Shown here: one piece after another, positions 51,091 to 63,968 of the stretch
Layout of the letters: each line of letters starts with the position of its first letter
How positions within the stretch are numbered: position 1 is the stretch's first letter
Assembly: GCA_023634235.1 (NCBI GenBank)
Contig: JAMKCF010000040.1
Location: 248,001-312,000 of the forward strand
Source of the DNA: Pisaster brevispinus
Taxonomy: Eukaryota; Echinodermata; Asteroidea; Forcipulatida; Asteriidae
Reading direction: 5' to 3'
Length of the DNA: 64,000 nt
The notes under the pieces: generated by a model
Database searches by the model: none
Told to the model about the DNA's origin: nothing
The model's input: only the letters and a program-made list of their open reading frames with translations
Translations under genes and position numbers: made by a program

Positions 51091-54000
51091 GCTGTAAAAA
51101 ACCACAAATACAAAATAAGGAGGGTCACATCACCCCCAGGGCAATATCGAATCTGCACAATTTTAGTACCAATGTAAAGCCCGTTTCAAGGGCTCCCTCT
51201 CCCGTGAGTTTGGGGTCGCTGACGATTCTGTAGGCGAGGCGAGCGGCCTGGATGTTAGGCCTACCCCTAAGAAAAATTGAAAAAAAAAAAAAAAAAAAAA
51301 AACAGAAGCAAGGTCGTGCCGGCAGGGGTCATGGCCCAAAATAAAAGTGCGGTGAATTTGGGAATAACTCCCGATCTAGGAGGGCTAGAGGGATGATTTT
51401 TTGGCCTGACTGTGCCTTAGGTATCCCTGCATCCGAAAATTAGACTTTTACGGCCGTTGCGGGCAGGCTTCACACCGGAAAAGACCAGCAAGCGGGGACA
51501 CTCCGAAAGCCCCGCAAAACATCAACGTGATTTTGCTGTAAAAAGACACAAATACAAAATAAGGAGGGTCACATCACCCCCAGGGCAATATCGAATCTGC
51601 ACAATTTTAGTACCACTGTAAAGCCCGTTTCAAGGGCTCCCTCTCCCGTGAGTTTGGGGTCGCTGACGGTTCTGTAGGCGAGGCGAGCGGCCTGGATGTT
51701 AGGCCTACCCCTAAGAAAAATTGAAAAAAAAAACAAAAAAAAAAAACCAGAAGCAAGGTCGTGCCGGCAGGGGTCATGGCCCAAAATAAAAGTGCGGTGA
51801 ATTTGGGAATAACTCCCGATCTAGGAGGGCTAGAGGGATGATTTTTTGGCCTGACTCTGCCTTAGGTATCCCTGCATCCGAAAATTAGACTTTTACGGCC
51901 GTTGCGGGCAGGCTTCACACCGGAAAAGACCAGCAAGCGGGGACACTCCGAAAGCCCCGCAAAACATCAACGTGATTTTGCTGTAAAAAGACACAAATAC
52001 AAAATAAGGAGGGTCACATCACCCCCAGGGCAATATCGAATCTGCACAATTTTAGTACCACTGTAAAGCCCGTTTCAAGGGCTCCCTCTCCCGTGAGTTT
52101 GGGGTCGCTGACGATTCTGTAGGCGAGGCGAGCGGCCTGGATGTTAGGCCCACCCCTTAGAGAAATAGGAAAACAAAAACCAGGGGTAATGGCCCAAAAT
52201 AAAAGTGCGGTGATTTTGGGAATAAGTCCCGATCTAGGAGGGCTAGAGAGATGATTTTTTTACCTGACTCTGCCTTAGGTATCCCTGCATCCGAAAATTA
52301 GACTTTTACGGCCGTTGCGGGCAGGCTTCACACCGGAAAAGACCAGCAAGCGGGGACACTCCGAAAGCCCCCCAAAACATCAACTTGATTTTGCTGTAAA
52401 AAACCACAAATACAAAATAAGGAGGGTCACATCACCCCCAGGGCAATATTGAATCTGCACAATTTTAGTACCACTGTAAAGCCCGTTTCAAGGGCTCCCT
52501 CTCCCGTGAGTTTGGGGTTGCTGACGATTCTGTAGGCGAGGCGAGCGGCCTGGATGTTAGGCCTACCCCTAAGAAAAATTGAAAAAAAAAAAAAAAAAAA
52601 AAAAAAAACCAGAAGCAAGGTCGTTCCGGCAGGGGTCATGGCCCAAAATAAAAGTGCGGTGAATTTGGGAATAACTCCCGATCTAGGAGGGCTAGAGGGA
52701 TGATTTTTTGGCCTGACTCTGCCTTAGGTATCCCTGCATCCGAAAATTAGACTTTTACGGCCGTTGCGGGCAGGCTTCACACCGGAAAAGACCAGCAAGC
52801 GGGGACACTCCGAAAGCCCCGCAAAACATCAACGTGATTTTGCTGTAAAAAGACACAAATACAAAATAAGGAGGGTCACATCACCCCCAGGGCAATATCG
52901 AATCTGCACAATTTTAGTACCACTGTAAAGCCCGTTTCAAGGGCTCCCTCTCCCGTGAGTTTGGGGTCGCTGACGATTCTGTAGGCGAGGCGAGCGGCCT
53001 GGATGTTAGGCCCACCCCTTAGAGAAATAGGAAAACAAAAACCAGGGGTAATGGCCCAAAATAAAAGTGCGGTGATTTTGGGAATAAGTCCCGATCTAGG
53101 AGGGCTAGAGAGATGATTTTTTTACCTGACTCTGCCTTAGGTATCCCTGCATCCGAAAATTAGACTTTTACGGCCGTTGCGGGCAGGCTTCACACCGGAA
53201 AAGACCAGCAAGCGGGGACACTCCGAAAGCCCCCCAAAACATCAACTTGATTTTGCTGTAAAAAACCACAAATACAAAATAAGGAGGGTCACATCACCCC
53301 CAGGGCAATATTGAATCTGCACAATTTTAGTACCACTGTAAAGCCCGTTTCAAGGGCTCCCTCTCCCGTGAGTTTGGGGTCGCTGACGATTCTGTAGGCG
53401 AGGCGAGCGGCCTGGATGTTAGGCCTACCCCTAAGAAAAATTGAAAAAAAAAAAAAAAAAAAAAAAACCCAGAAGCAAGGTTGTGCCGGCAGGGGTCATG
53501 GCCCAAAATAAAAGTGCGGTGAATTTGGAAATAACTCCCGATCTAGGAGGGCTAGAGGGATGATTTTTTGGCCTGACTCTGCCTTAGGTATTCCTGCATC
53601 CGGAAATTAGACTTTTACGGCCGTTGCGGGCAGGCTTCACACCGGAAAAGACCAGCAAGCGGGGACACTCCGAAAGCCCCCCAAAACATCAACTTGATTT
53701 TGCTGTAAAAAACCACAAATACAAAATAAGGAGGGTCACATCACCCCCAGGGCAATATTGAATCTGCACAATTTTAGTACCACTGTAAAGCCCGTTTCAA
53801 GGGCTCCCTCTCCCGTGAGTTTGGGGTTGCTGACGATTCTGTAGGCGAGGCGAGCGGCCTGGATGTTAGGCCTACCCCTAAGAAAAATTGAAAAAAAAAA
53901 AAAAAAAAAAAAAAAAACCAGAAGCAAGGTCGTTCCGGCAGGGGTCATGGCCCAAAATAAAAGTGCGGTGAATTTGGGAATAACTCCCGATCTAGGAGGG

Positions 54001-54976
54001 CTAGAGGGATGATTTTTTGGCCTGACTCTGCCTTAGGTATCCCTGCATCCGAAAAATAGACTTTTACGGCCGTTGCGGGCAGGCTTCACACCGGAAAAGA
54101 CCAGCAAGCGGGGACACTCCGAAAGCCCCGCAAAACATCAACGTGATTTTGCTGTAAAAAGACACAAATACAAAATAAGGAGGGTCACATCACCCCCAGG
54201 GCAATATCGAATCTGCACAATTTTAGTACCACTGTAAAGCCCGTTTCAAGGGCTCCCTCTCCCGTGAGTTTGGGGTCGCTGACGATTCTGTAGGCGAGGC
54301 GAGCGGCCTGGATGTTAGGCCCACCCCTTAGAGAAATAGGAAAACAAAAACCAGGGGTAATGGCCCAAAATAAAAGTGCGGTGATTTTGGGAATAAGTCC
54401 CGATCTAGGAGGGCTAGAGAGATGATTTTTTTACCTGACTCTGCCTTAGGTATCCCTGCATCCGAAAATTAGACTTTTACGGCCGTTGCGGGCAGGCTTC
54501 ACACCGGAAAAGACCAGCAAGCGGGGACACTCCGAAAGCCCCCCAAAACATCAACTTGATTTTGCTGTAAAAAACCACAAATACAAAATAAGGAGGGTCA
54601 CATCACCCCCAGGGCAATATCAAATCTGCACAATTTTAGTACCACTGTAAAGCCCGTTTCAAGGGCTCCCTCTCCCGTGAGTTTGGGGTCGCTGACGATT
54701 CTGTAGGCGAGGCGAGCGGCCTGGATGTTAGGCCCACCCCTTAGAGAAATAGGAAAACAAAAACCAGGGGTAATGGCCCAAAATAAAAGTGCGGTGATTT
54801 TGGGAATAAGTCCCGATCTAGGAGGGCTAGAGAGATGATTTTTTTACCTGACTCTGCCTTAGGTATCCCTGCATCCGAAAATTAGACTTTTACGGCCGTT
54901 GCGGGCATGCTTCACACCGGAAAAGACCAGCAAGCGGGGACACTCCGAAAGCCCCCCAAAACATCAACTTGATTTT
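51091..54976 (+). repeat. Phase-slipped block with 1,309-bp duplication
   Basis: A 51091, A 51535, B 51980, A 52393, B 52842, A 53255, A 53702, B 54151, B 54564. The A at 51535 has a B-type head. The A copies at 52393 and 53702 share atattgaat (52450 and 53759), ggggttgct (near 52519 and 53828) and cgttccgg (52625 and 53934), offset 1,309 bp. The B at 54564 has an A-type head and atatcaaatc. Confidence 0.9.
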
Positions 54977-57900
54977 GCTGTAAAAAACCACAAATACAAA
55001 ATAAGGAGGGTCACATCACCCCCAGGGCAATATCGAATCTGCACAATTTTAGTACCACTGTAAAGCCCGTTTCAAGGGCTCCCTCTCCCGTGAGTTTGGG
55101 GTCGCTGACGATTCTGTAGGCGAGGCGAGCGGCCTGGATGTTAGGCCTACCCCTAAGAAAAATTGAAAAAAAAAAAAAAAAAAAAAAAAACCCAGAAGCA
55201 AGGTCGTGCCGGCAGGGGTCATGGCCCAAAATAAAAGTGCGGTGAATTTGGGAATAACTCCCGATCTAGGAGGGCTAGAGGGATGATTTTTTGGCCTGAC
55301 TCTGCCTTAGGTATCCCTGCATCCGAAAATTAGACTTTTACGGCCGTTGCGGGCAGGCTTCACACCGGAAAAGACCAGCAAGCGGGGACACTCCGAAAGC
55401 CCCGCAAAACATCAACGTGATTTTGCTGTAAAAAGACACAAATACAAAATAAGGAGGGTCACATCACCCCCAGGGCAATATCGAATCTGCACAATTTTAG
55501 TACCACTGTAAAGCCCGTTTCAAGGGCTCCCTCTCCCGTGAGTTTGGTGTCGCTGACGATTCTGTAGGCGAGGCGAGCGGCCTGGATGTTAGGCCCACCC
55601 CTTAGAGAAATAGGAAAACAAAAACCAGGGGTAATGGCCCAAAATAAAAGTGCGGTGATTTTGGGAATAAGTCCCGATCTAGGAGGGCTAGAGAGATGAT
55701 TTTTTTACCTGACTCTGCCTTAGGTATCCCTGCATCCGAAAATTAGACTTTTACGGCCGTTGCGGGCAGGCTTCACACCGGAAAAGACCAGCAAGCGGGG
55801 ACACTCCGAAAGCCCCCCAAAACATCAACTTGATTTTGCTGTAAAAAACCACAAATACAAAATAAGGAGGGTCACATCACCCCCAGGGCAATATCGAATC
55901 TGCACAATTTTAGTATCACTGTAAAGCCCGTTTCAAGGGCTCCCTCTCCCGTGAGTTTGGGGTCGCTGACGATTCTGTAGGCGAGGCGAGCGGCCTATAT
56001 GTTAGGCCTACCCCTAAGAAAAATTGAAAAAAAAAAAAAAAAAAAAAAAAACCCAGAAGCAAGGTCGTGCCGGCAGGGGTCATGGCCCAAAATAAAAGTG
56101 CGGTGAATTTGGGAATAACTCCCGATCTAGGAGGGCTAGAGGGATGATTTTTTGGCCTGACTCTGCCTTAGGTATCCCTGCATCCGAAAATTAGACTTTT
56201 ACGGCCGTTGCGGGCAGGCTTCACACCGGAAAAGACCAGCAAGCGGGGACACTCCGAAAGCCCCGCAAAACATCAACGTGATTTTGCTGTAAAAAGACAC
56301 AAATACAAAATAAGGAGGGTCACATGACCCCCAAGGCAATATCGAATCTGCACAAATTTAGTACCACTGTAAAGCCCGTTTCAAGGGCTCCCTCTCCCGT
56401 GAGTTTGGGGTCGCTGACGATTCTGTAGGCGAGGCGAGCGGCCTGGATGTTAGGCCCACCCCTTAGAGAAATAGGAAAACAAAAACCAGGGGTAATGGCC
56501 CAAAATAAAAGTGCGGTGATTTTGGGAATAAGTCCCGATCTAGGAGGGCTAGAGAGATGATTTTTTTACCTGACTCTGCCTTAGGTATCCCTGCATCCGA
56601 AAATTAGACTTTTACGGCCGTTGCGGGCAGGCTTCACACCGGAAAAGACCAGCAAGCGGGGACACTCCGAAAGCCCCCCAAAACATCAACTTGATTTTGC
56701 TGTAAAAAACCACAAATACAAAATAAGGAGGGTCACATCACCCCCAGGGCAATATCGAATCTGCACAATTTTAGTACCACTGTAAAGCCCGTTTCAAGGG
56801 CTCCCTCTCCCGTGAGTTTGGGGTCGCTGACGATTCTGTAGGCAAGGCGAGCGGCCTGGATGTTAGGCCTACCCCTAAGAAAAATTGAAAAAAAAAAAAA
56901 AAAAACCCAGAAGCAAGGTCGTGCCGGCAGGGGTCATGGCCCAAAATAAAAGTGCGGTGAATTTGGGAATAACTCCCGATCTAGGAGGGCTAGAGGGATG
57001 ATTTTTAGGCCTGACTCTGCCTTAGGTATCCCTGCATCCGAAAATTAGACTTTTACGGCCGTTGCGGGCAGGCTTCACACCGGAAAAGACCAGCAAGCGG
57101 GGACACTCCGAAAGCCCCGCAAAACATCAACGTGATTTTGCTGTAAAAAGACACAAATACAAAATAAGGAGGGTCACATCACCCCCAGGGCAATATTGAA
57201 TCTGCACAATTTTAGTACCACTGTAAAGCCCGTTTCAAGGGCTCCCTCTCCCGTGAGTTTGGGGTCGCTGACGATTCTGTAGGCGAGGCGAGCGGCCTGG
57301 ATGTTAGGCCCACCCCTTAGAGAAATAGGAAAACAAAAACCAGGGGTAATGGCCCAAAATAAAAGTGCGGTGATTTTGGGAATAAGTCCCGATCTAGGAG
57401 GGCTAGAGAGATGATTTTTTTACCTGACTCTGCCTTAGGTATCCCTGCATCCGAAAATTAGACTTTTACGGCCGTTGCGGGCAGGCTTCACACCGGAAAA
57501 CACCAGCAAGCGGGGACACTCCGAAAGCCCCCCAAAACATCAACTTGATTTTGCTGTAAAAAAACACAAATACAAAATAAGGAGGGTCACATCACCCCCA
57601 GGGCAATATCAAATCTGCACAATTTTAGTACCACTGTAAAGCCCGTTTCAAGGGCTCCCTCTCCCGTGAGTTTGGGGTCGCTGACGATTCTGTAGGCGAG
57701 GCGAGCGGCCTGGATGTTAGGCCTACCCCTAAGAAAAATTGAAAAAAAAAAAACAAAAAAAAAAAACCCAGAAGCAAGGTCGTGCCGGCAGGGGTCATGG
57801 CCCAAAATAAAAGTGCGGTGAATTTGGGAATAACTCCCGATCTAGGAGGGATAGAGGGATGATTTTTTGGCCTGACTCTGCCTTAGGTATCCCTGCATCC

Positions 57901-59272
57901 GAAAATTAGACTTTTACGGCCGTTGCGGGCAGGCTTCACACCGGAAAAGACCAGCAAGCGGGGACACTCCGAAAGCCCCGCAAAACATCAACGTGATTTT
58001 GCTGTAAAAAGACACAAATACAAAATAAGGAGGGTCACATCACCCCCAGGGCAATATCAAATCTGCACAATTTTAGTACCACTGTAAAGCCCGTTTCAAG
58101 GGCTCCCTCTCCCGTGAGTTTGGGGTCGCTGACGATTCTGTAGGCGAGGCGAGCGGCCTGGATGTTAGGCCCACCCCTTAGAGAAATAGGAAAACAAAAA
58201 CCAGGGGTAATGGCCCAAAATAAAAGTGCGGTGATTTTGGGAATAAGTCCCGATCTAGGAGGGCTAGAGAGATGATTTTTTTACCTGACTCTGCCTTAGG
58301 TATCCCTGCATCCGAAAATTAGACTTTTACGGCCGTTGCGGGCAGGCTTCACACCGGAAAAGACCAGCAAGCGGGGACACTCCGAAAGCCCCCCAAAACA
58401 TCAACTTGATTTTGCTGTAAAAAACCACAAATACAAAATAAGGAGGGTCACATCACCCCCAGGGCAATATCGAATCTGCACAATTTTAGTACCACTGTAA
58501 AGCCCGTTTCAAGGGCTCCCTCTCCCATGAGTTTGGGGTCGCTGACGATTCTGTAGGCGAGGCGCGCGGCCTGGATGTTAGGCCTACCCCTAAGAAAAAT
58601 TGAAAAAAAAAAAAAAAAAAAAAAACCCAGAAGCAAGGTCGTGCCGGCAGGGATCATGGCCCAAAATAAAAGTGCGGTGAATTTGGGAATAACTCCCGAT
58701 CTAGGAGGGCTAGAGGGATGATTTTTTGGCCTGACTCTGCCTTAGGTATCCCTGCATCCGAAAATTAGACTTTTACGGCCGTTGCGGGCAGGCTTCACAC
58801 CGGAAAAGACCAGCAAGCGGGGACACTCCGAAAGCCCCGCAAAACATCAACGTGATTTTGCTGTAAAAAGACACAAATACAAAATAAGGAGGGTCACATC
58901 ACCCCCAGGGCAATATCGAATCTGCAAAATTTTAGTACCACTGTAAAGCCCGTTTCAAGGGCTCCCTCTCCCGTGAGTTTGGGGTCGCTGACGATTCTGT
59001 AGGCGAGGCGAGCGGCCTGGATGTTAGGCCCACCCCTTAGAGAAATAGGAAAACAAAAACCAGGGGTAATGGCCCAAAATAAAAGTGCGGTGATTTTGGG
59101 AATAAGTCCCGATCTAGGAGGGCTAGAGAGATGATTTTTTTACCTGACTCTGCCTTAGGTATCCCTGCATCCGAAAATTAGACTTTTACGGCCGTTGCGG
59201 GCAGGCTTCACACCGGAAAAGACCAGCAAGCGGGGACACTCCGAAAGCCCCCCAAAACATCAACTTGATTTT
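54977..59272 (+). repeat. Regular block: 5 A-B dimers
   Basis: A starts: 54977, 55838, 56699, 57553, 58414. B starts: 55425, 56286, 57140, 58001, 58860. The A at 56699 is short (441 bp, poly-A about 17). The stretch 56699-58000 is the source or copy of 59273-60543. Confidence 0.92.
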
Positions 59273-60543
59273 GCTGTAAAAAACCACAAATACAAAATAA
59301 GGAGGGTCACATCACCCCCAGGGCAATATCGAATCTGCACAATTTTAGTACCACTGTAAAGCCCGTTTCAAGGGCTCCCTCTCCCGTGAGTTTGGGGTCG
59401 CTGACGATTCTGTAGGCAAGGCGAGCGGCCTGGATGTTAGGCCTACCCCTAAGAAAAATTGAAAAAAAAAAAAAAAAAAAAAACCCAGAAGCAAGGTCGT
59501 GCCGGCAGGGGTCATGGCCCAAAATAAAAGTGCGGTGAATTTGGGAATAACTCCCGATCTAGGAGGGCTAGAGGGATGATTTTTAGGCCTGACTCTGCCT
59601 TAGGTATCCCTGCATCCGAAAATTAGACTTTTACGGCCGTTGCGGGCAGGCTTCACACCGGAAAAGACCAGCAAGCGGGGACACTCCGAAAGCCCCGCAA
59701 AACATCAACGTGATTTTGCTGTAAAAAGACACAAATACAAAATAAGGAGGGTCACATCACCCCCAGGGCAATATTGAATCTGCACAATTTTAGTACCACT
59801 GTAAAGCCCGTTTCAAGGGCTCCCTCTCCCGTGAGTTTGGGGTCGCTGACGATTCTGTAGGCGAGGCGAGCGGCCTGGATGTTAGGCCCACCCCTTAGAG
59901 AAATAGGAAAACAAAAACCAGGGGTAATGGCCCAAAATAAAAGTGCGGTGATTTTGGGAATAAGTCCCGATCTAGGAGGGCTAGAGAGATGATTTTTTTA
60001 CCTGACTCTGCCTTAGGTATCCCTGCATCCGAAAATTAGACTTTTACGGCCGTTGCGGGCAGGCTTCACACCGGAAAACACCAGCAAGCGGGGACACTCC
60101 GAAAGCCCCCCAAAACATCAACTTGATTTTGCTGTAAAAAAACACAAATACAAAATAAGGAGGGTCACATCACCCCCAGGGCAATATCAAATCTGCACAA
60201 TTTTAGTACCACTGTAAAGCCCGTTTCAAGGGCTCCCTCTCCCGTGAGTTTGGGGTCGCTGACGATTCTGTAGGCGAGGCGAGCGGCCTGGATGTTAGGC
60301 CCACCCCTTAGAGAAATAGGAAAACAAAAACCAGGGGTAATGGCCCAAAATAAAAGTGCGGTGATTTTGGGAATAAGTCCCGATCTAGGAGGGCTAGAGA
60401 GATGATTTTTTTACCTGACTCTGCCTTAGGTATCCCTGCATCCGAAAATTAGACTTTTACGGCCGTTGCGGGCAGGCTTCAAACCGGAAAAGACCAGCAA
60501 GCGGGGACACTCCGAAAGCCCCCCAAAACATCAACTTGATTTT
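59273..60543 (+). repeat. ABB block copied from 56699 region
   Basis: A 59273, B 59718, B 60131. Marks shared with 56699-57800: ggcaagg (56844 and 59418), atttttaggcc (57007 and 59585), atattgaat (57197 and 59775) and aaaacaccagc (57501 and 60079), offset 2,574 bp rising to 2,578 bp after a poly-A length change. Both third monomers (57553 and 60131) have the head aaaaaacac and atatcaaat, yet 57553 has an A core and 60131 a B core, so a type switch lies between head and core. Confidence 0.9.
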
Positions 60544-62264
60544 GCTGTAAAAAACCACAAATACAAAATAAGGAGGGTCACATCACCCCCAGGGCAATAT
60601 CGAATCTGCACAATTTTAGTACCACTGTAAAGCCCGTTTCAAGGGCTCCCTCTCCCGTGAGTTTGGGGTCGCTGACGATTATGTAGGCGAGGCGAGCGGC
60701 CTGGATGTTAGGCCTACCCCTAAGAAAAATTGAAAAAAAAAAAAAAAAAAAAAAAAACCCAGAAGCAAGGTCGTGCCGGCAGGGGTCATGGCCCAAAATA
60801 AAAGTGCGGTGAATTTGGGAATAACTCCCGATCTAGGAGGGCTAGAGGGATGATTTTTTGGCCTGACTCTGCCTTAGGTATCCCTGCATCCGAAAATTAG
60901 ACTTTTACGGCCGTTGCGGGCAGGCTTCACACCGGAAAAGACCAGCAAGCGGGGACACTCCGAAAGCCCCGCAAAACATCAACGTGATTTTGCTGTAAAA
61001 AGACACAAATACAAAATAAGGAGGGTCACATCACCCCCAGGGCAATATTGAATCTGCACAATTTTAGTACCACTGTAAAGCCCGTTTCAAGGGCTCCCTC
61101 TCCCGTGAGTTTGGGGTCGCTGACGATTCTGTAGGCGAGGCGAGCGGCCTGGATGTTAGGCCCACCCCTTAGAGAAATAGGAAAACAAAAACCAGGGGTA
61201 ATGGCCCAAAATAAAAGTGCGGTGATTTTGGGAATAAGTCCCGATCTAGGAGGGCTAGAGAGATGATTTTTTTACCTGACTCTGCCTTAGGTATCCCTGC
61301 ATCCGAAAATTAGACTTTTACGGCCGTTGCGGGCAGGCTTCACACCGGAAAAGACCAGCAAGCGGGGACACTCCGAAAGCCCCCCAAAACATCAACTTGA
61401 TTTTGCTGTAAAAAACCACAAATACAAAATAAGGAGGGTCACATCACCCCCAGGGCAATATCGAATCTGCACAATTTTAGTACCACTGTAAAGCCCGTTT
61501 CAAGGGCTCCCTCTCCCGTGAGTTTGGGGTCGCTGACGATTCTGTAGGCGAGGCGAGCGGCCTGGATGTTAGGCCTACCCCTAAGAAAAATTGAAAAAAA
61601 AAAACAAAAAAAAAAAACCCAGAAGCAAGGTCGTGCCGGCAAGGGTCATGGCCCAAAATAAAAGTGCGGTGAATTTGGGAATAACTCCCGATCTAGGAGG
61701 GCTAGAGGGATGATTTTTTGGCCTGACTCTGCCTTAGGTATCCCTGCATCCGAAAATTAGACTTTTACGGCCGTTGCGGGCAGGCTTCACACCGGAAAAA
61801 ACCAGCAAGCGGGGACACTCCGAAAGCCCCGCAAAACATCAACGTGATTTTGCTGTAAAAAGACACAAATACAAAATAAGGAGGGTCACATCACCCCCAG
61901 GGCAATATCGAATCTGCACAATTTTAGTACCACTGTAAAGCCCGTTTCAAGGGCTCCCTCTCCCGTGAGTTTGGGGTCGCTGACGATTCTGTAGGCGAGG
62001 CGAGCGGCCTGGATGTTAGGCCCACCCCTTAGAGAAATAGGAAAACAAAAACCAGGGGTAATGGCCCAAAATAAAAGTGCGGTGATTTTGGGAATAAGTC
62101 CCGATCTAGGAGGGCTAGAGAGATGATTTTTTTACCTGACTCTGCCTTAGGTATCCCTGCATCCGAAAATTAGACTTTTACGGCCGTTGCGGGCAGGCTT
62201 CACACCGGAAAAGACCAGCAAGCGGGGACACTCCGAAAGCCCCCCAAAACATCAACTTGATTTT
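60544..62264 (+). repeat. Regular block: 2 A-B dimers
   Basis: A starts 60544 and 61405; B starts 60992 and 61852. The A at 60544 has gattatgtag, also seen in the A at 28739, about 31.8 kb away. Confidence 0.92.
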
Positions 62265-62711
62265 GCTGTAAAAAACCACAAATACAAAATAAGGAGGGTC
62301 ACATCACCCCCAGGGCAATATCGAATCTGCACAATTTTAGTACCACTGTAAAGCCCGTTTCAAGGGCTCCCTCTCCCGTGAGTTTGGGGTCGCTGACGAT
62401 TCTGTAGGCGAGGCGAGCGGCCTGGATGTTAGGCCTACCCCTAGAAAAAATTGAAAAAAAAAAACAAAAAAAAAAAACCCAGAAGCAAGGTCGTGCCGGC
62501 AGGGGTCATGGCCCAAAATAAAAGTGCGGTGAATTTGGGAATAACTCCCGATCTAGGAGGGCTAGAGGGATGATTTTTTGGCCTGACTCTGCCTTAGGTA
62601 TCCCTGCATCCGAAAATTAGACTTTTACGGCCGTTGCGGACAGGCTTCACACCGGAAAAGACCAGCAAGCGGGGACACTCCGAAAGCCCCGCAAAACATC
62701 AACGTGATTTT

Positions 62712-63104
62712 GCTGTAAAAAGACACAAATACAAAATAAGGAGGGTCACATCACCCCCAGGGCAATATCGAATCTGCACAATTTTAGTACCACTGTAAAG
62801 CCCGTTTCAAGGGCTCCCTCTCCCGTGAGTTTGGGGTCGCTGACGATTCTGGATGTTAGGCCCACCCCTTAGAGAAATAGGAAAACAAAAACCAGGGGTA
62901 ATGGCCCAAAATAAAAGTGCGGTGATTTTGGGAATAAGTCCCGATCTAGGAGGGCTAGAGAGATGATTTTTTTACCTGACTCTGCCTTAGGTATCCCTGC
63001 ATCCGAAAATTAGACTTTTACGGCCGTTGCGGGCAGGCTTCACACCGGAAAACACCAGCAAGCGGGGACACTCCGAAAGCCCCCCAAAACATCAACTTGA
63101 TTTT
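62712..63104 (+). repeat. B monomer with 20-bp internal deletion
   Basis: This copy is 393 bp instead of 413. It reads gattctggatgttagg at about 62845-62860, where others have a further 20 bp including gaggcgagcggc. The missing part lies between two CTG triplets, one of which remains, so it looks like a microhomology or slippage deletion. The left arm of the GGCCT/AGGCC hairpin is lost. The aaaacaccagc mark (63053) links it to the B copies at 57140 and 59718. Confidence 0.95.
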
Positions 63105-63518
63105 GCTGTAAAAAAACACAAATACAAAATAAGGAGGGTCACATCACCCCCAGGGCAATATCGAATCTGCACAATTTTAGTACCACTGTAAAGCCCGTTT
63201 CAAGGGCTCCCTCTCCCGTGAGTTTGGGGTCGCTGACGATTCTGTAGGCGAGGCGAGCGGCCTGGATGTTAGGCCCACCCCTTAGAGAAATAGGAAAACA
63301 AAAACCAGGGGTCATGGCCCAAAATAAAAGTGCGGTGAATTTGGGAATAACTCCCGATCTAGGAGGGCTAGAGGGATGATTTTTTTGGCCTGACTCTGCC
63401 TTAGGTATCCCTGCATCCGAAAATTAGACTTTTACGGCCGTTGCGGGCAGGCTTCACACCGGAAAAGACCAGCAAGCGGGGACACTCCGAAAGCCCCGCA
63501 AAACATCAACGTGATTTT
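63105..63518 (+). repeat. Hybrid monomer, B 5' part and A 3' part
   Basis: B core (ttagagaaa and the A-rich stretch) up to caggggt, then A-type gtcatgg, aactccc, gaggga, ttggcctg and a ccccgc/aacgtg tail. The switch lies between about 63307 and 63313. It is the reciprocal arrangement of the hybrid at 38168. Confidence 0.92.
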
Positions 63519-63701
63519 GCTGTAAAAAGACACAAATACAAAATAAGGAGGGTCACATCACCCCCAGGACAATATCGAATCTGCACAATTTTAGTACCAC
63601 TGTAAAGCCCGTTTCAAGGGCTCCCTCTCCCGTGAGTTTGGGGTCGCTGACGATTCTGTAGGCGAGGCGAGCGGCCTGGATGTTAGGCCTACCCCTAAGA
63701 A

Positions 63702-63739
<38 letters not shown>

Positions 63740-63968
63740 AGAAGCAAGGTCGTGCCGGCAGGGGTCATGGCCCAAAATAAAAGCGCTGATTTTGGGAATA
63801 AGTCCCGATCTAGGAGGGCTAGAGAGATGATTTTTTTACCTGACTCTGCCTTAGGTATCCCTGCATCCGAAAATTAGACTTTTACGGCCGTTGCGGGCAG
63901 GCTTCACACCGGAAAAGACCAGCAAGCGGGGACACTCCGAAAGCCCCGCAAAACATCAACGTGATTTT
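63519..63968 (+). repeat. Hybrid monomer, B head, A core, B 3' part
   Basis: Starts with a B-type head (agacac), has an A core with a long poly-A (about 63707-63737), then a damaged junction agcgctga where others read agtgcggtga (2 bp lost, one base changed), then B-type aagtccc, gagaga and ttacctg, then an A-type ccccgc/aacgtg tail. At least three type switches in one monomer. Confidence 0.9.

Noticed and set aside
63680..63877. Plus-strand ORF with a lysine run
   Set aside because: It crosses the poly-A and the damaged hybrid junction of one monomer; unique to that copy and not gene-like.
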